A stretch of 64,000 bases of DNA from Flavivirga sp. 57AJ16 (GCF_028736925.1 NZ_JAQZAT010000019.1:1-64000), one strand, 5' to 3'; positions 8,355 through 18,495 are shown, numbered from the stretch's first letter. Notes: generated from the sequence alone by a model not told the origin. Made by a program: numbers and translations.

Positions 8355-9071
8355 CTATAAAATACAGTATGTTACACAATGCCAAATAAACTCATAATCT
8401 TCTCCCTTATATTTACCGGGCACTTCTTCTTTAGTTGTTGTTTCTATTATATATTTTGTTTCCCATGGTAATTTAAAAGATACCAAGCCATTATCGTCCG
8501 TTTCTAAAGTTTTAGACCACAAATCGGACACATAAATCTTCACTTCGTTTTTTGCTAATGGCTTATTTTTATATAATACCTGAAGCTTTATTTCTTTTTT
8601 GTTTTCTGAAACGTCTTTCAAGGTTATTCCTTTACTGTTCAAAACTCTTGTTTGGCCTCCAGCATTCCCAACATTTACTTTAGCTACTGCATGGTAATGT
8701 GTTTTAAAAATACCAAAGTCGTATTGTGTATAATCAATAACATCGATTTTATCATTATTCAAAATAATAGTATAAGTTCCTTTTGAATCGGGCGTGAAAG
8801 TACCTAAATAGTAATTTTCTGTTGGGGTGACTTTTATCTGTGTTTTATTACCGGCTGCATCGACTACCCAAAGTTTAAAATCTTTTACTTTTGGAAATGC
8901 TTCTCCTTTTACTTCTTCAATAACTCCATAAGTATACTCTCCATAATATACCTTTACTTCTTGTTCTTTACCAATGGTCCCATTAGGATTGGTTTCTATC
9001 CATAAATAATGCGCAAAAGTTTGTGTTGTTGCGAATACGATGAATGCGATTGTTAAAATTGATTTTTTCAT
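8355..9071 (-). CDS. DUF4198-like periplasmic protein linked to TonB receptor
   Basis: A 238-residue protein with a signal peptide (MKKSILTIAFIVFATTQTFA) directly followed by HYLWIE, the conserved start of mature DUF4198 proteins. It contains beta-rich Ig-like segments, including a late TDDNGLVSFKLP strand pattern. These proteins commonly sit next to TonB receptors and metal transporters, and are thought to bind metal or metal chelates in the periplasm. It lies downstream of the siderophore receptor on the same strand, separated by a hairpin, so it may be expressed at a lower level from the same transcript. The C-terminal HCVTYC has two Cys and one His. Confidence 0.75.
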   Translation of the reverse strand: MKKSILTIAFIVFATTQTFAHYLWIETNPNGTIGKEQEVKVYYGEYTYGVIEEVKGEAFPKVKDFKLWVVDAAGNKTQIKVTPTENYYLGTFTPDSKGTYTIILNNDKIDVIDYTQYDFGIFKTHYHAVAKVNVGNAGGQTRVLNSKGITLKDVSENKKEIKLQVLYKNKPLAKNEVKIYVSDLWSKTLETDDNGLVSFKLPWETKYIIETTTKEEVPGKYKGEDYEFIWHCVTYCIL

Positions 9072-9096
9072 TTTTTCTTTGTTTTAAATTGTAAAA

Positions 9097-9130
9097 ACAG
9101 CCTTCCTGTTTGGATAAGAAGGCTGTAAAA
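9097..9130 (-). terminator. Hairpin between receptor and DUF4198 gene
   Basis: On the minus strand ACAGCCTTC pairs with GAAGGCTGT and is followed by TTTTTAC. It is placed after the receptor stop and before the DUF4198 start, so it may be an attenuating terminator or an mRNA-stabilising hairpin. Confidence 0.65.
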
Positions 9131-9184
9131 ATTAAACTAACTCAATTATATTTCAAACTAACTCACTCAATTATGAAATATATC

Positions 9185-11524
9185 TTAAAACTTGTAGGTC
9201 AATGTTATTCTTCCGTTAATTCCAGGTTCAGATTGCCAGTATAAATAGCTCCCATAATTAGCACCAGAATACAAATATTCGTCTAAAATATTATTTAGAT
9301 TTGCTTGTATCCTAAAGGTTTTATTCTGCCAAGATATACCGCCATCTAATCTAAAATAATCGGGCAAATCAGTTTTATTATCTGCTCCCCAGGCCCAACT
9401 AGAACGATCTACTTGATACTGGTAACCTAATGACACCCCAAGACCGCTTAATTTTGAGTGAGAGGCAAAATTATAATTTAACCAACCATTCGTAACATGC
9501 TTTGCATGCCCTGCTACTCTATTTCCCACATTATCTGGGTTAATATCTTTTGTAACCTCTACATTGGTATTTGCATAATTTAACACAGCATTTAATTCTG
9601 GGGTGATCTCTCCTTGAAGGTCAAATTCAATTCCTTTAGATTGTACCTCGCCTAATTCTATAACATATCTATTATCTCCAGGATCTGCAAATGCAATATT
9701 TTCTTTAGTTATTTGATAGACTCCCAACGTTGCCTTTAAACGCCCATTAAAAAAGATTTTCTTAAGACCTCCTTCAAGGTCTATCGCTTCAACAGGGTTT
9801 ACTGCCTCTTCATTACTTGTTCTTCCATTTTGAGGTAAAAACGATTGATCGTATAAAGCATACACCTTTAATGAAGGCAAGACATCGACACTTAAGCCAA
9901 TTCTAGGTGTAAATTCGGTATCGTTTTCATTTTTACCCACTGTAGATAAATTGGTATATCTACCAGCAAGTGTTAACCTTACCTTATCATTGGCAAAACC
10001 TACTTCATCTTGTAAATAAACAGATCGGTTTATAAAACCATTATAGGGCGTCCCACCATTTCTATGCCTAACGTTAGAAGTATCAAAGCTCGGTGTGCCC
10101 GTATTACCATAAACTGGGTTATAAATATTAAAAGGTGTGCTGGAGTCTACTACAAAAGGGGCTTGTTCAAAATCTGCCCAATAATTTTTATCTGTATAAT
10201 CAAAACCAACTAAGATCTTGTGATTGATCCCGCCCGTATTAAATTTACCATGAACATATGTTTGGAAATATTTACCTAAAGATAAGGCATCCCAATCATA
10301 TACATAACGTGTAGCATCACCTGTCTCTGTAATACTTGCCCAAGCAGAATTACCATCTTGTTCATATCTTAAATAAGCAAACTGAGTTTCAAAACTCCAA
10401 TTTTCAGAAAATTCATGCTTAAAATTAGTAAATGAGGTAAATTGATTAATATCTGTTTCGGGGTAATTCGTATCTACAAATTTAAAGTTCCTGTCTAAGC
10501 TTCCAAAACCATCGGCTACTGGAGCAAATATATATGCAGAACCAATAAGGCTTTCTGCCTTTTCTATATTTGCCTCGGTTGTTAAAGATGTTTTTTCTGA
10601 AAAATTATATGTTATACCCGGTGCAATAGCAAAACGCTCTACATCTTCATCACCTCTATGTGAATCGCTTGTTTGATACATGGCATTAAAACGGTACAAT
10701 AATTTTCCATTTTCAGTTAATTTACCTCCAAGATCTAAAGCGCCTCTATAAAAATCGAAACTACCGGCAGTAAGAGATATATTAGCTATTTTATTGGCTA
10801 CTGGTTTTTTAGTAACTACATTATAAAAACCACCAGGTTCACCAGCAGAAAGCATAAAACCAGAAGGTCCTTTTACAAACTCAACGCTTTCCACAAGACT
10901 AATATCTTCGGATAATGGTCCCCAGGTATCGGATACATTAAAACCATTTCTAAAAGCTGGTAACCTAAAGCCTCTCATGTTTACACGCGCAAAATGTCCC
11001 CAGTGCTCTAACATAGTGACACCACTAACGTTTCTTATAACACCATCCATGATACTGGTTACTTGTTGATCCATAAGTAAATCACTGTTTATAACCTGTA
11101 CATTTTGTGGAAGGTTCACTATTTCGGTTTTTAAACGGAGGGATCTTGATGGTGTTTTTACGCTATATTTATTTTTTTTATGCCCTTCTACAAAAATTTC
11201 ATCCAATTTTTCTTCATCCTTCTGTAAAGTAATCGCTGGAAGCGTTGTAGTTTGGTTCTTTTTGACCAATACTAAAACCTCTTCAGATCTATAGCCAACA
11301 AAAGAAACTTTAAGTGTATAGTTACCTGGTTTTATATTTTCAATTAAATAATCCCCAGAGCTATTTGTCATAGTTCCCTTGTTTGCTTTTTCAATTAAAA
11401 TATTGGCATTTTCAATCTCATTCCCTTGTCTTGAAATGACCTTTCCTTTAATTTTTCCAACCTGCCCATATGACCATGTTGTTGAAAAAATAATTATTAA
11501 TAGTGGTAGTAATTTTTTAATCAT
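9185..11524 (-). CDS. TonB-dependent siderophore receptor
   Basis: A 779-residue outer-membrane protein. It has a signal peptide (residues 1-20), a carboxypeptidase-like beta-sandwich (about 24-105, KGKVISRQGNEIENANILIE), a plug with NMRGF and the VESVEFVKGPSGFMLSAGEP motif of siderophore receptors (about 185-230), and a 22-strand barrel ending in the terminal aromatic GRITLTYKF. It should import a ferric siderophore using TonB energy; the exact ligand is unknown. It is divergent from an AraC regulator and carries a palindromic operator in its promoter. It may now feed the PepSY reductase whose own receptor gene has been lost. Confidence 0.95.
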   Translation of the reverse strand: MIKKLLPLLIIIFSTTWSYGQVGKIKGKVISRQGNEIENANILIEKANKGTMTNSSGDYLIENIKPGNYTLKVSFVGYRSEEVLVLVKKNQTTTLPAITLQKDEEKLDEIFVEGHKKNKYSVKTPSRSLRLKTEIVNLPQNVQVINSDLLMDQQVTSIMDGVIRNVSGVTMLEHWGHFARVNMRGFRLPAFRNGFNVSDTWGPLSEDISLVESVEFVKGPSGFMLSAGEPGGFYNVVTKKPVANKIANISLTAGSFDFYRGALDLGGKLTENGKLLYRFNAMYQTSDSHRGDEDVERFAIAPGITYNFSEKTSLTTEANIEKAESLIGSAYIFAPVADGFGSLDRNFKFVDTNYPETDINQFTSFTNFKHEFSENWSFETQFAYLRYEQDGNSAWASITETGDATRYVYDWDALSLGKYFQTYVHGKFNTGGINHKILVGFDYTDKNYWADFEQAPFVVDSSTPFNIYNPVYGNTGTPSFDTSNVRHRNGGTPYNGFINRSVYLQDEVGFANDKVRLTLAGRYTNLSTVGKNENDTEFTPRIGLSVDVLPSLKVYALYDQSFLPQNGRTSNEEAVNPVEAIDLEGGLKKIFFNGRLKATLGVYQITKENIAFADPGDNRYVIELGEVQSKGIEFDLQGEITPELNAVLNYANTNVEVTKDINPDNVGNRVAGHAKHVTNGWLNYNFASHSKLSGLGVSLGYQYQVDRSSWAWGADNKTDLPDYFRLDGGISWQNKTFRIQANLNNILDEYLYSGANYGSYLYWQSEPGINGRITLTYKF

Positions 11525-11540
11525 TATTTTTGTTATTTAT

Positions 11541-11571
11541 ATTTAGTCTAAATAAATTTAATGCAAAAATA
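11541..11571 (-). promoter_or_regulatory. Promoter and palindromic operator of the siderophore receptor gene
   Basis: On the minus strand the -7 element TATTTTTG (11564-11571) matches TAnnTTTG. Ten bases downstream is the perfect palindrome ATTTAGACTAAAT (11541-11553), covering the expected transcription start. An operator there would repress. The half-site resembles the ATTTAGAAT boxes before the PepSY operon, so the same Fur-like repressor is likely. Confidence 0.55.
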
Positions 11572-11602
11572 GAATGGTTTTTCTATAAATAAATGACGTG
11601 AT

Positions 11603-12592
11603 TTGAAGAAAAAAAGACGCAATACAGAAAATTATGAACTTATAAATTTAACAACATTAAAAACAAATTTAAAAGAACATATATCTGAAGGTATTTATAA
11701 AATTGAAGAAAATGGGCTTATAGAGATAAAACGTCATGTGATACCAAAATATGGCAAAGGAACGATTATTGAATTTTATTTTAATAATGTTGTCGTTTCT
11801 ATAAGTAGGTATAGGTTAAACCATGATTTTATAATTTTTAACCAGGAAGAAAAAAATAAACTACAATTATCCTTTCTACTAGAAGGTGAAAAAATAATAG
11901 GTTTAAACAATTCAATCGAAGAACTTCCTTATGAAAGTCAAGAGTGCTACATGGCATATATTAAAACGTATTCTGGATACAATAAGGTATCAGGAAATAA
12001 GCCCTTTAAAGAAATCAAGATTACTTTATCGGAATCATTTCTCATGCAACATGGGATAGATAAAGACATTAAGTTTAAAAAATTAACCGATAACAATTTA
12101 ATTATTCCAGTAACAAACGATTTATTTTCAGTTTTATCTGATTTAGAAACAAAAAAGATAAAAGGAATTTCACAAAAAATATATTTAGAAGCTAAAGTAT
12201 TGGAGATCCTAGCCATCCAAATTGATAATTATAGAAATATAAATCTTAATAATTTAAATGCTCAGCACAATAAACATATAAAAAAGCTATATAAGCTTAA
12301 ACAGTTTTTAAAGAATAATTTGGATAAAAATTACACCATTAATGAATTGGTAAAACAAGTTGGACTAAATGAAAATGTACTGCGAAGTGAATTCAAGAGA
12401 GTATTTGAATCTACCATTTCTAAATATTTTGTTGAAGAAAAAATGATTAGAGCTAAATACCTCTTAGAAAGTACAGAATTACCGATATATGAAATAGCTG
12501 AGTGTGTTGGATATAAAAATGCGACACATTTTACTGCTGCTTTTAAAAGGTTTTATAATGAAACACCTAAAGGATGTAGAATTAAAATATGA
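11603..12592 (+). CDS. AraC-family transcriptional regulator
   Basis: A 329-residue protein whose last ~100 residues carry the two helix-turn-helix motifs of AraC regulators (YTINELVKQVGLNENVLRSE and IYEIAECVGYKNATHFTAAF). The N-terminal ~210 residues probably bind an effector. No ATG fits; the frame starts with TTG at 11603, since ATGs just upstream run into stops. It is divergently transcribed from the siderophore receptor with 78 bases between, so it resembles PchR/YbtA-type activators that sense a ferric siderophore. The effector is inference. Confidence 0.85.
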   Translation: MKKKRRNTENYELINLTTLKTNLKEHISEGIYKIEENGLIEIKRHVIPKYGKGTIIEFYFNNVVVSISRYRLNHDFIIFNQEEKNKLQLSFLLEGEKIIGLNNSIEELPYESQECYMAYIKTYSGYNKVSGNKPFKEIKITLSESFLMQHGIDKDIKFKKLTDNNLIIPVTNDLFSVLSDLETKKIKGISQKIYLEAKVLEILAIQIDNYRNINLNNLNAQHNKHIKKLYKLKQFLKNNLDKNYTINELVKQVGLNENVLRSEFKRVFESTISKYFVEEKMIRAKYLLESTELPIYEIAECVGYKNATHFTAAFKRFYNETPKGCRIKI

Positions 12593-12599
12593 GTTTGGT

Positions 12600-12716
12600 C
12601 AACGTGAGTTCTATGATATAAGTTTTATTGAAAAGAATCAAATGAACCACTTGAAATACAGTCTTTTTTAAATACCTGTTTACCAATTTGTAATATATCG
12701 AACTGACGTTACATAT
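12600..12716. repeat. Degenerate terminal-inverted-repeat element (family of 56986-57230)
   Basis: CAACGTGAGTTCTAT near 12600 and ATATCGAACTGACGTT near 12700-12716 match the ends of the better-preserved element at 56986-57230, with mismatches. It begins directly after the AraC gene. Confidence 0.45.
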
Positions 12717-12794
12717 TACTAATCTTTATAATGATGATTTCTTTCTATTAATTCTCAATAAACTTTAGTAGTTTTAACCTAAATTAAAAGTGAA

Positions 12795-12900
12795 CCCCTA
12801 GGGCAAGCCCTGGCCCCTGAAAATCGACCCTAGGATCGAGAATTAATCTGGGCAAAGGGATTCGCCTGTCACGACAAAGGCGTGGTTCAACGATCTGTTT
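12795..12900 (+). repeat. Dispersed repeat, copy 2 (related to 7109-7300)
   Basis: The segment starting CCTAGGGCAAGCCCTGG and CCTGAAAATCGACCCTAGG resembles the copy at 7109. An imperfect hairpin (CTGTTTTGAATGC / TTTCAAAACAG) follows at about 12896-12932. Nothing else is recognised in the 470-base gap 12593-13063. Confidence 0.5.
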
Positions 12901-13063
12901 TGAATGCATTGCTTCGCAACTTTTCAAAACAGAGTTTTTCTGCCATGCTATAAGCGTAGACTAACAAAACCTATGTATGCTGTTACAACATCAGAAATAT
13001 GTATTTGAAATTTCTCGAGAAATCATCTATTTAAATATAGTCCATCTACAAAATTTATAATAT

Positions 13064-13618
13064 ATGGACGAATACATAGATATAGTCACTAAAGAAGGAA
13101 AGCCTACTGGAAAATCCGAATTAAAATCTATAATTCATCAAAAAGGCTTTTATCACAATACAGCCCATATTTGGTTTTATACCAAAAAAGGAACCATCTT
13201 ATTATCTCAACGTTCCGCAAAAAAAACGATTTGTCCATTGCTATGGGATGTATCTGTTGCCGGTCATGTAGATACAGGCGAAACTATAAAACAAGCGGCG
13301 ATAAGAGAAACCAGGGAAGAAATTGGACTGTCCATTTCTGAAAATGATTTAAAGGATATAGGTGTTTTTGAATGCTTTCAAACCTATGAAAATGGTATTA
13401 TTGATAATGAATTCCATAATACGTTTATTTGTGAGTTGAAAGTTCCTATTTCAAAATTATCCCCTCAGGAAGAAGAAGTTGAAGCGCTTAAATTAGTTTC
13501 CTTTGCCGATTTTAAAGCACTCATTAAAAATATTGGAAATAACGACAATCACTTTGTCCCTTCAAACAAACCATACTACAAGTCGGTATTACAAAACATC
13601 ATTGAAATTATAAATTAA
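13064..13618 (+). CDS. Nudix hydrolase
   Basis: A 184-residue protein with a Nudix box at about residues 66-88 (GHVDTGE then RETREEIGL), giving the metal-binding glutamates that hydrolyse a nucleoside diphosphate linked to another group. The start DEYIDIVTKEGKPTG resembles YfcD/IPP-isomerase-like Nudix proteins; the substrate cannot be told. The next gene, an intramembrane protease, follows after 25 bases on the same strand and may be co-transcribed. Confidence 0.9.
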   Translation: MDEYIDIVTKEGKPTGKSELKSIIHQKGFYHNTAHIWFYTKKGTILLSQRSAKKTICPLLWDVSVAGHVDTGETIKQAAIRETREEIGLSISENDLKDIGVFECFQTYENGIIDNEFHNTFICELKVPISKLSPQEEEVEALKLVSFADFKALIKNIGNNDNHFVPSNKPYYKSVLQNIIEIIN

Positions 13619-13643
13619 CCCCTTATTTAAACACCTTTACAAA

Positions 13644-14318
13644 ATGAACTTATTACTTATGGCCATTGCTCCTGTACTCATCATTATTATATATATCTAT
13701 TTTAAGGATAAATATGAAAAAGAGCCCAAACGCTTGCTTTTTTATAACTTTCTTTTAGGAGCAATAGTCAGTGTCGTAATAACAACTATTTTATATTATG
13801 TATTTGATATCGTCTTACCTCTTCCTAACGACACCAGTATTTTTCAACAGTTCATTAAAGCATTTTTTGTTGTTGCTTTAACCGAAGAATTTAGTAAATA
13901 CATCATTGTTCTCTATTACGCCCAAAAAAACAAAGAATTCAACGAGCCTTTTGATGGCATAGCTTATACCGTTATGGTATCTATGGGTTTTGCTGCTACA
14001 GAAAACATTTTCTATATACTAGAGGGCGGTTATCAAACAGCCTTAATAAGAGCTTTTACTGCAGTTCCTGCACATGCAACATTTGGAATCCTAATGGGCT
14101 TTTATATAGGAAAAGCAAAATTTTCGAAGCATAGAATTGGTTTAAACCTTATCGGTTTGCTGGCTGCTACTATATTTCATGGGGCTTACGACTTTTTCTT
14201 GTTTATAGATTTTGTACCAGGTGTATGGATAGGTGCATTTATATCACTTCTTATTGGAATCTTTCTCTCCCAAAAAGCCCTCAAGCGCCATCAAATAAAT
14301 TCAAATTTTAATGTTTGA
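13644..14318 (+). CDS. PrsW-family glutamic intramembrane protease
   Basis: A 224-residue protein with about seven membrane segments. It shows the family motifs ALTEEFSKY (about residue 80, paired glutamates), MGFAATENIFYILEGG (about 110-125) and PAHATFGILMGFYIG (about 138-152). PrsW of Bacillus cleaves an anti-sigma factor within the membrane; the target here is unknown. It follows the Nudix gene closely. Confidence 0.88.
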   Translation: MNLLLMAIAPVLIIIIYIYFKDKYEKEPKRLLFYNFLLGAIVSVVITTILYYVFDIVLPLPNDTSIFQQFIKAFFVVALTEEFSKYIIVLYYAQKNKEFNEPFDGIAYTVMVSMGFAATENIFYILEGGYQTALIRAFTAVPAHATFGILMGFYIGKAKFSKHRIGLNLIGLLAATIFHGAYDFFLFIDFVPGVWIGAFISLLIGIFLSQKALKRHQINSNFNV

Positions 14319-14403
14319 TACGTTTTTTTAAATCACTTCATGACTTATCTCATAAATTAGGTGCTATCTTTTTGCTAGTTTAGCATAGCGTCGTTATGGT
14401 TAT

Positions 14404-14630
14404 ACCAAATGAATTTTAAAATGATAGGAAATAAATTTAAAATATATTTTCTTTAGATGTGATAAAAAACATATGCATAGCCTAGTTATGGTTATGGTTA
14501 TGTTTTTTATTGAAATTTAAAGGAAATTGTAATCGAAGATCCATGAACACCAATTATAAAAATAAATGATAGTGAGCTAAACGGATTTAACCAGTTATTT
14601 TGAAGTTTTTTTGGTATTATACCATTTTCA
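14404..14630 (+). repeat. Dispersed intergenic repeat, uninterrupted copy
   Basis: From ATACCAAATGAATTTTAAAA to ACGGATTTAACCAGTT this matches 18496-18581 joined to 19301-19412 with only scattered differences, and so preserves the empty site for the 710-bp insertion (AGCCTAGTT at 14479-14487). It contains the ATCGAAGATyCATGAACACC unit, also seen at 19062, 19338, 50302 and, inverted, 63211-63262. It fills most of the gap 14319-14749. Confidence 0.75.
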
Positions 14631-14749
14631 CTTGAGAATACGTGAAACGATTTATATGTACTATTTAAATCCAAATGGGATAAGCTTTACAAAACAAAAT
14701 TTGGTATATAAAATTCATATATTTACTACAAATTAATTCAAAAACACCA

Positions 14750-15238
14750 ATGAGTGACACTTTCAAAACTTCCGTAAATAACACTTTTGATTTTGAAATT
14801 AAGCATAGTGATATCTCAAATCTTGACGCTATACAAACTTCAGGATCAAAATTTCATGTTCTTAAACAAAACAAATCGTATAAAGCTGAAATTATACGAT
14901 CCGATTTCAATAAAAAATTATATGAAGTAAAAGTTAACAATAATACATATAATATTAACATTTCAAATGATTTAGACATTTTAATAAAAGAAATGGGATT
15001 TGCCATGGGATCTACAAAGCATATAGATTCTGTTAAAGCACCTATGCCCGGACTTATTCTAGAAATAAATGTAAAAATAAATCAGAAAGTGAAAGAAAAT
15101 GACCCTCTTTTTATTCTTGAGGCCATGAAAATGGAAAATATCATTACATCACCATGCGATGGAATTATCAGGTCCATTTCTGCAAATAAAGGGGATGCCG
15201 TAGAGAAAAATCAACTCATCATAGAGTTCGACGCATAA
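14750..15238 (+). CDS. Biotin carboxyl carrier protein of acyl-CoA carboxylase
   Basis: A 162-residue protein whose C-terminal ~75 residues form a biotinyl domain with the biotin-lysine motif EAMKMEN (Lys near 128) and the VKAPMPGLILEI entry strand. The N-terminal half is a variable region found in carriers of three-subunit propionyl-CoA carboxylases. It carries CO2 from the biotin carboxylase to the carboxyltransferase. The biotin carboxylase and carboxyltransferase genes follow on the same strand, so all three form one enzyme. Confidence 0.9.
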   Translation: MSDTFKTSVNNTFDFEIKHSDISNLDAIQTSGSKFHVLKQNKSYKAEIIRSDFNKKLYEVKVNNNTYNINISNDLDILIKEMGFAMGSTKHIDSVKAPMPGLILEINVKINQKVKENDPLFILEAMKMENIITSPCDGIIRSISANKGDAVEKNQLIIEFDA

Positions 15239-15280
15239 TACGTATTCAACAATGTGTATTCGTAGTTCAATTTATTTATT

Positions 15281-16744
15281 ATGAAAAAAATACTAGTAGC
15301 TAATAGAGGCGAAATTGCCATAAGGGTTATGAAAACTGCTCAAAAAATGGGCATAAAAACAGTCGCTGTATATTCCGCCGCAGATAGAAACGCCCCACAT
15401 GTAAAATTTGCAGACGAAGCCGTATGCATTGGGGAAGCACCATCTAATCAATCTTACCTTAAAGGTGATAAAATCATTGAGGTTGCCAAACAACTTCATG
15501 TAGACGGGATACATCCGGGATATGGCTTTTTAAGTGAAAATGCTGGTTTTGCAGAATTATGTGAACAAAATAGTATCGTTTTTATTGGTCCAAGATCTAA
15601 GGCCATTAAAATCATGGGGAGCAAACTAGCCGCAAAAGAAGCTGTTAAACATTATAATATTCCTATGGTTCCTGGAATTGATGAAGCGATAACAGATGTT
15701 GCCAAAGCTAAAACCATTGCTAAAGAAATAGGGTTCCCCATACTTATTAAAGCATCAGCTGGGGGCGGTGGAAAAGGCATGCGAATAGTAGAAAAAGAAA
15801 GCGATTTAGAATCTCAAATGAATCGAGCCATTAGTGAAGCGACTTCTGCTTTTGGAGACGGTTCTGTTTTTATTGAAAAGTACGTAACCTCTCCACGTCA
15901 TATAGAAATTCAGGTAATGGCAGATAGCCATGGAAGTATACTGCACTTTTTTGAACGTGAATGTAGCATCCAACGTCGTCATCAAAAAGTAGTCGAAGAA
16001 GCACCATCATCCGTTTTAACTCCAGAATTAAGAGAAAAAATGGGAGAAGCTGCTATTAAAGTGGCCAAATCTTGTGATTACCTAGGTGCAGGAACTGTCG
16101 AGTTTTTATTAGATGCAGAACATAACTTTTATTTTTTGGAAATGAATACCAGGTTACAGGTAGAACACCCCGTTTCTGAATTAATTTCTGGTGTTGATCT
16201 GGTAGAGCTTCAAATACTTGTGGCCCGTGGTGAAGCCCTTCCATTAAAGCAAAGTGATTTAAAAATTAACGGACATGCCTTAGAATTACGTGTTTATGCC
16301 GAAGATCCATTAAATGATTTTTTACCTAGTGTTGGACATTTAGATGTTTATAAACTGCCTTCCGGGGATGGTATTCGCGTTGATAATGGTTTTGAAGAAA
16401 ATATGGATATTCCTATTTATTACGACCCCATGCTTTCTAAATTGATTACTTATGGAAAAACAAGGGAAGAAGCTATTCAACTTATGATAAAAGCTATTGA
16501 TAATTATCACGTGGAAGGCGTTCAAACAACCCTTCCTTTTGGGAAATATGTTTGCGAACATGAAGCCTTTCGTTCTGGAAATTTTGACACCCATTTTGTT
16601 AAAAATTACTATGCGCCCGAAGCTCTAAAAGAAGAAACAGAAAAAGAAGCTGAAATTGCGGCTTTAATTGCTGTTAAACAATATATAGAAGACCAAAAAC
16701 TATTAAGAATACCTAATAATGGTTATTCCGCATTCCCTTACTGA
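15281..16744 (+). CDS. Biotin carboxylase subunit of acyl-CoA carboxylase
   Basis: A 487-residue ATP-grasp enzyme starting MKKILVANRGEIAIRVMKTA. It has the glycine-rich ATP loop KASAGGGGKGMR (about 162-173), the catalytic EMNTRLQVEH (about 287-296) and the C-terminal YDPMLSKLI. It carboxylates the biotin of the preceding carrier protein using ATP and bicarbonate. It is about 40 residues longer than plain AccC because of a C-terminal tail. Gene order carrier, carboxylase, transferase suggests propionyl-CoA carboxylase rather than fatty-acid acetyl-CoA carboxylase. Confidence 0.94.
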   Translation: MKKILVANRGEIAIRVMKTAQKMGIKTVAVYSAADRNAPHVKFADEAVCIGEAPSNQSYLKGDKIIEVAKQLHVDGIHPGYGFLSENAGFAELCEQNSIVFIGPRSKAIKIMGSKLAAKEAVKHYNIPMVPGIDEAITDVAKAKTIAKEIGFPILIKASAGGGGKGMRIVEKESDLESQMNRAISEATSAFGDGSVFIEKYVTSPRHIEIQVMADSHGSILHFFERECSIQRRHQKVVEEAPSSVLTPELREKMGEAAIKVAKSCDYLGAGTVEFLLDAEHNFYFLEMNTRLQVEHPVSELISGVDLVELQILVARGEALPLKQSDLKINGHALELRVYAEDPLNDFLPSVGHLDVYKLPSGDGIRVDNGFEENMDIPIYYDPMLSKLITYGKTREEAIQLMIKAIDNYHVEGVQTTLPFGKYVCEHEAFRSGNFDTHFVKNYYAPEALKEETEKEAEIAALIAVKQYIEDQKLLRIPNNGYSAFPY

Positions 16745-16825
16745 TCACAATTGAAGTTTGATGCTGAACGCCATAAACAATAAAATAGATTCTGTGCCTA
16801 GCGCAGAACAACAAAGCACTAACCT

Positions 16826-18367
16826 ATGGATTCAAAAATAAAGAAACTAAACGAACATATGGCTTTAGCCTATTTAGGCGGGGGCCAAAAACGTATTGAT
16901 AAACAACACCAAAAAAAGAAGCTCACAGCTAGAGAACGTATCAATTATTTTATGGACGAGGGCTCTTTTGAAGAGATTGGTGCTCTAGTCACTCATAGAA
17001 CTACGGATTTTGGTATGGAAAATGACATCTATTTTGGTGATGGGGTCATTACCGGCTATGGCACCGTAAATGGTAGATTAGTATACGTGTATGCACAAGA
17101 CTTTACCGTTTTTGGGGGTGCTTTATCTGAAACCCATGCTGAAAAGATATGCAAAATCATGGATCTAGCTGTTAAGGTTGGCGCTCCGATCATTGGACTA
17201 AACGACTCTGGTGGCGCACGTATTCAAGAAGGTGTTCGGTCTCTTGGTGGCTACGCAGATATATTTTATAGAAATGTACGAACCTCTGGGGTAGTCCCCC
17301 AAATTTCTGCTATTATGGGCCCTTGTGCCGGTGGCGCTGTCTACTCCCCTGCCATGACGGATTTTACAATAATGGTAGAAAACACAAGCTATATGTTTGT
17401 AACAGGTCCAAACGTTGTTAAAACGGTTACCAATGAAGAAGTCACTAGCGAAGAATTGGGCGGCGCCCATACGCATGCTTCAAAATCCGGTGTTGCACAT
17501 AAAACCTCCGCAAACGATATTGAGTGTTTGGAAGATATAAAAAAACTATTGAGCTACTTGCCTCAAAACAATACAGAAACGCCTAAAAAATGGCATTATG
17601 AGCTAAAAGATGAAGTCAGAGACGTTTTATCGGACATAGTGCCAGACAATCCTAATAAACCTTATGATATGCATACTGTTATCTCTGGCATTATTGATGA
17701 TGGCTCTTTTTATGAAATTCATAAAGACTATGCCGAAAACATCATTGTTGGTTTTGCAAGACTTGGTGGACGAAGTATTGGTATCGTTGCCAATCAACCC
17801 CTATTTTTAGCAGGTGTACTAGGGGTAAAAAGCTCAAAAAAAGCAGCACGTTTTACACGGTTTTGTGATTGTTTTAATATCCCGTTGTTGGTACTGGTAG
17901 ACGTTCCCGGCTTTTTACCGGGTACCGACCAGGAATGGAATGGCATTATTGTTAATGGGGCAAAATTATTATATGCCCTGAGCGAGGCCACCGTGCCTCG
18001 GGTAACTGTTATTACAAGAAAAGCCTATGGTGGTGCTTACGATGTTATGAATTCTAAACACATCGGGGCCGATTTAAATTATGCGTGGCCAGGAGCAGAA
18101 ATTGCTGTTATGGGAGCAAAAGGCGCCAGTGAAATTATATTTAAGCGAGAAATTGCTGCTGCTGATAATCCTGCTGAAAAATTGGCAGAGAAAGAAGCCG
18201 AATATGCAGATAAATTTGCTAACCCATACAAAGCTGCAAGACGCGGCTTTATTGATGAAGTCATTTTACCCGAAAACACACGAAGAAAGCTTATTAAAGC
18301 TTTTTCTATGCTAGAAGACAAACATGTTGACACGCCTAAAAGGAAACACGGAAACATACCTTTATAA
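16826..18367 (+). CDS. Acyl-CoA carboxylase carboxyltransferase (propionyl-CoA type)
   Basis: A 513-residue crotonase-fold carboxyltransferase. The N-terminal domain includes [32 protein letters not shown] and [14 protein letters not shown]; the C-terminal domain includes [18 protein letters not shown] and [15 protein letters not shown]. These are the two oxyanion-hole regions that bind acyl-CoA and carboxybiotin. Length and motifs fit PccB/MmdA. With the preceding genes it makes methylmalonyl-CoA from propionyl-CoA, for odd-chain or branched substrates. A terminator hairpin follows. Confidence 0.94.
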   Translation: MDSKIKKLNEHMALAYLGGGQKRIDKQHQKKKLTARERINYFMDEGSFEEIGALVTHRTTDFGMENDIYFGDGVITGYGTVNGRLVYVYAQDFTVFGGALSETHAEKICKIMDLAVKVGAPIIGLNDSGGARIQEGVRSLGGYADIFYRNVRTSGVVPQISAIMGPCAGGAVYSPAMTDFTIMVENTSYMFVTGPNVVKTVTNEEVTSEELGGAHTHASKSGVAHKTSANDIECLEDIKKLLSYLPQNNTETPKKWHYELKDEVRDVLSDIVPDNPNKPYDMHTVISGIIDDGSFYEIHKDYAENIIVGFARLGGRSIGIVANQPLFLAGVLGVKSSKKAARFTRFCDCFNIPLLVLVDVPGFLPGTDQEWNGIIVNGAKLLYALSEATVPRVTVITRKAYGGAYDVMNSKHIGADLNYAWPGAEIAVMGAKGASEIIFKREIAAADNPAEKLAEKEAEYADKFANPYKAARRGFIDEVILPENTRRKLIKAFSMLEDKHVDTPKRKHGNIPL

Positions 18368-18381
18368 TACCATTTCTAATT

Positions 18382-18413
18382 TAAAAGGAGCCTGAAAACA
18401 GACTCCTTTTTAG
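18382..18413 (+). terminator. Terminator after the carboxylase operon
   Basis: TAAAAGGAG pairs with CTCCTTTTTA across a 12-base loop (CCTGAAAACAGA). The loop sequence resembles CCTGAAAATAGACTCC at 7128, so it may derive from the same repeat family. Confidence 0.7.
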
Positions 18414-18495
18414 CAATCTTGTAATATCCTCATGCAAGGCATATTACCATTTTCACAGGAAAAGCCATACAGAAACAGCTTTTCATGCTCCTTTT

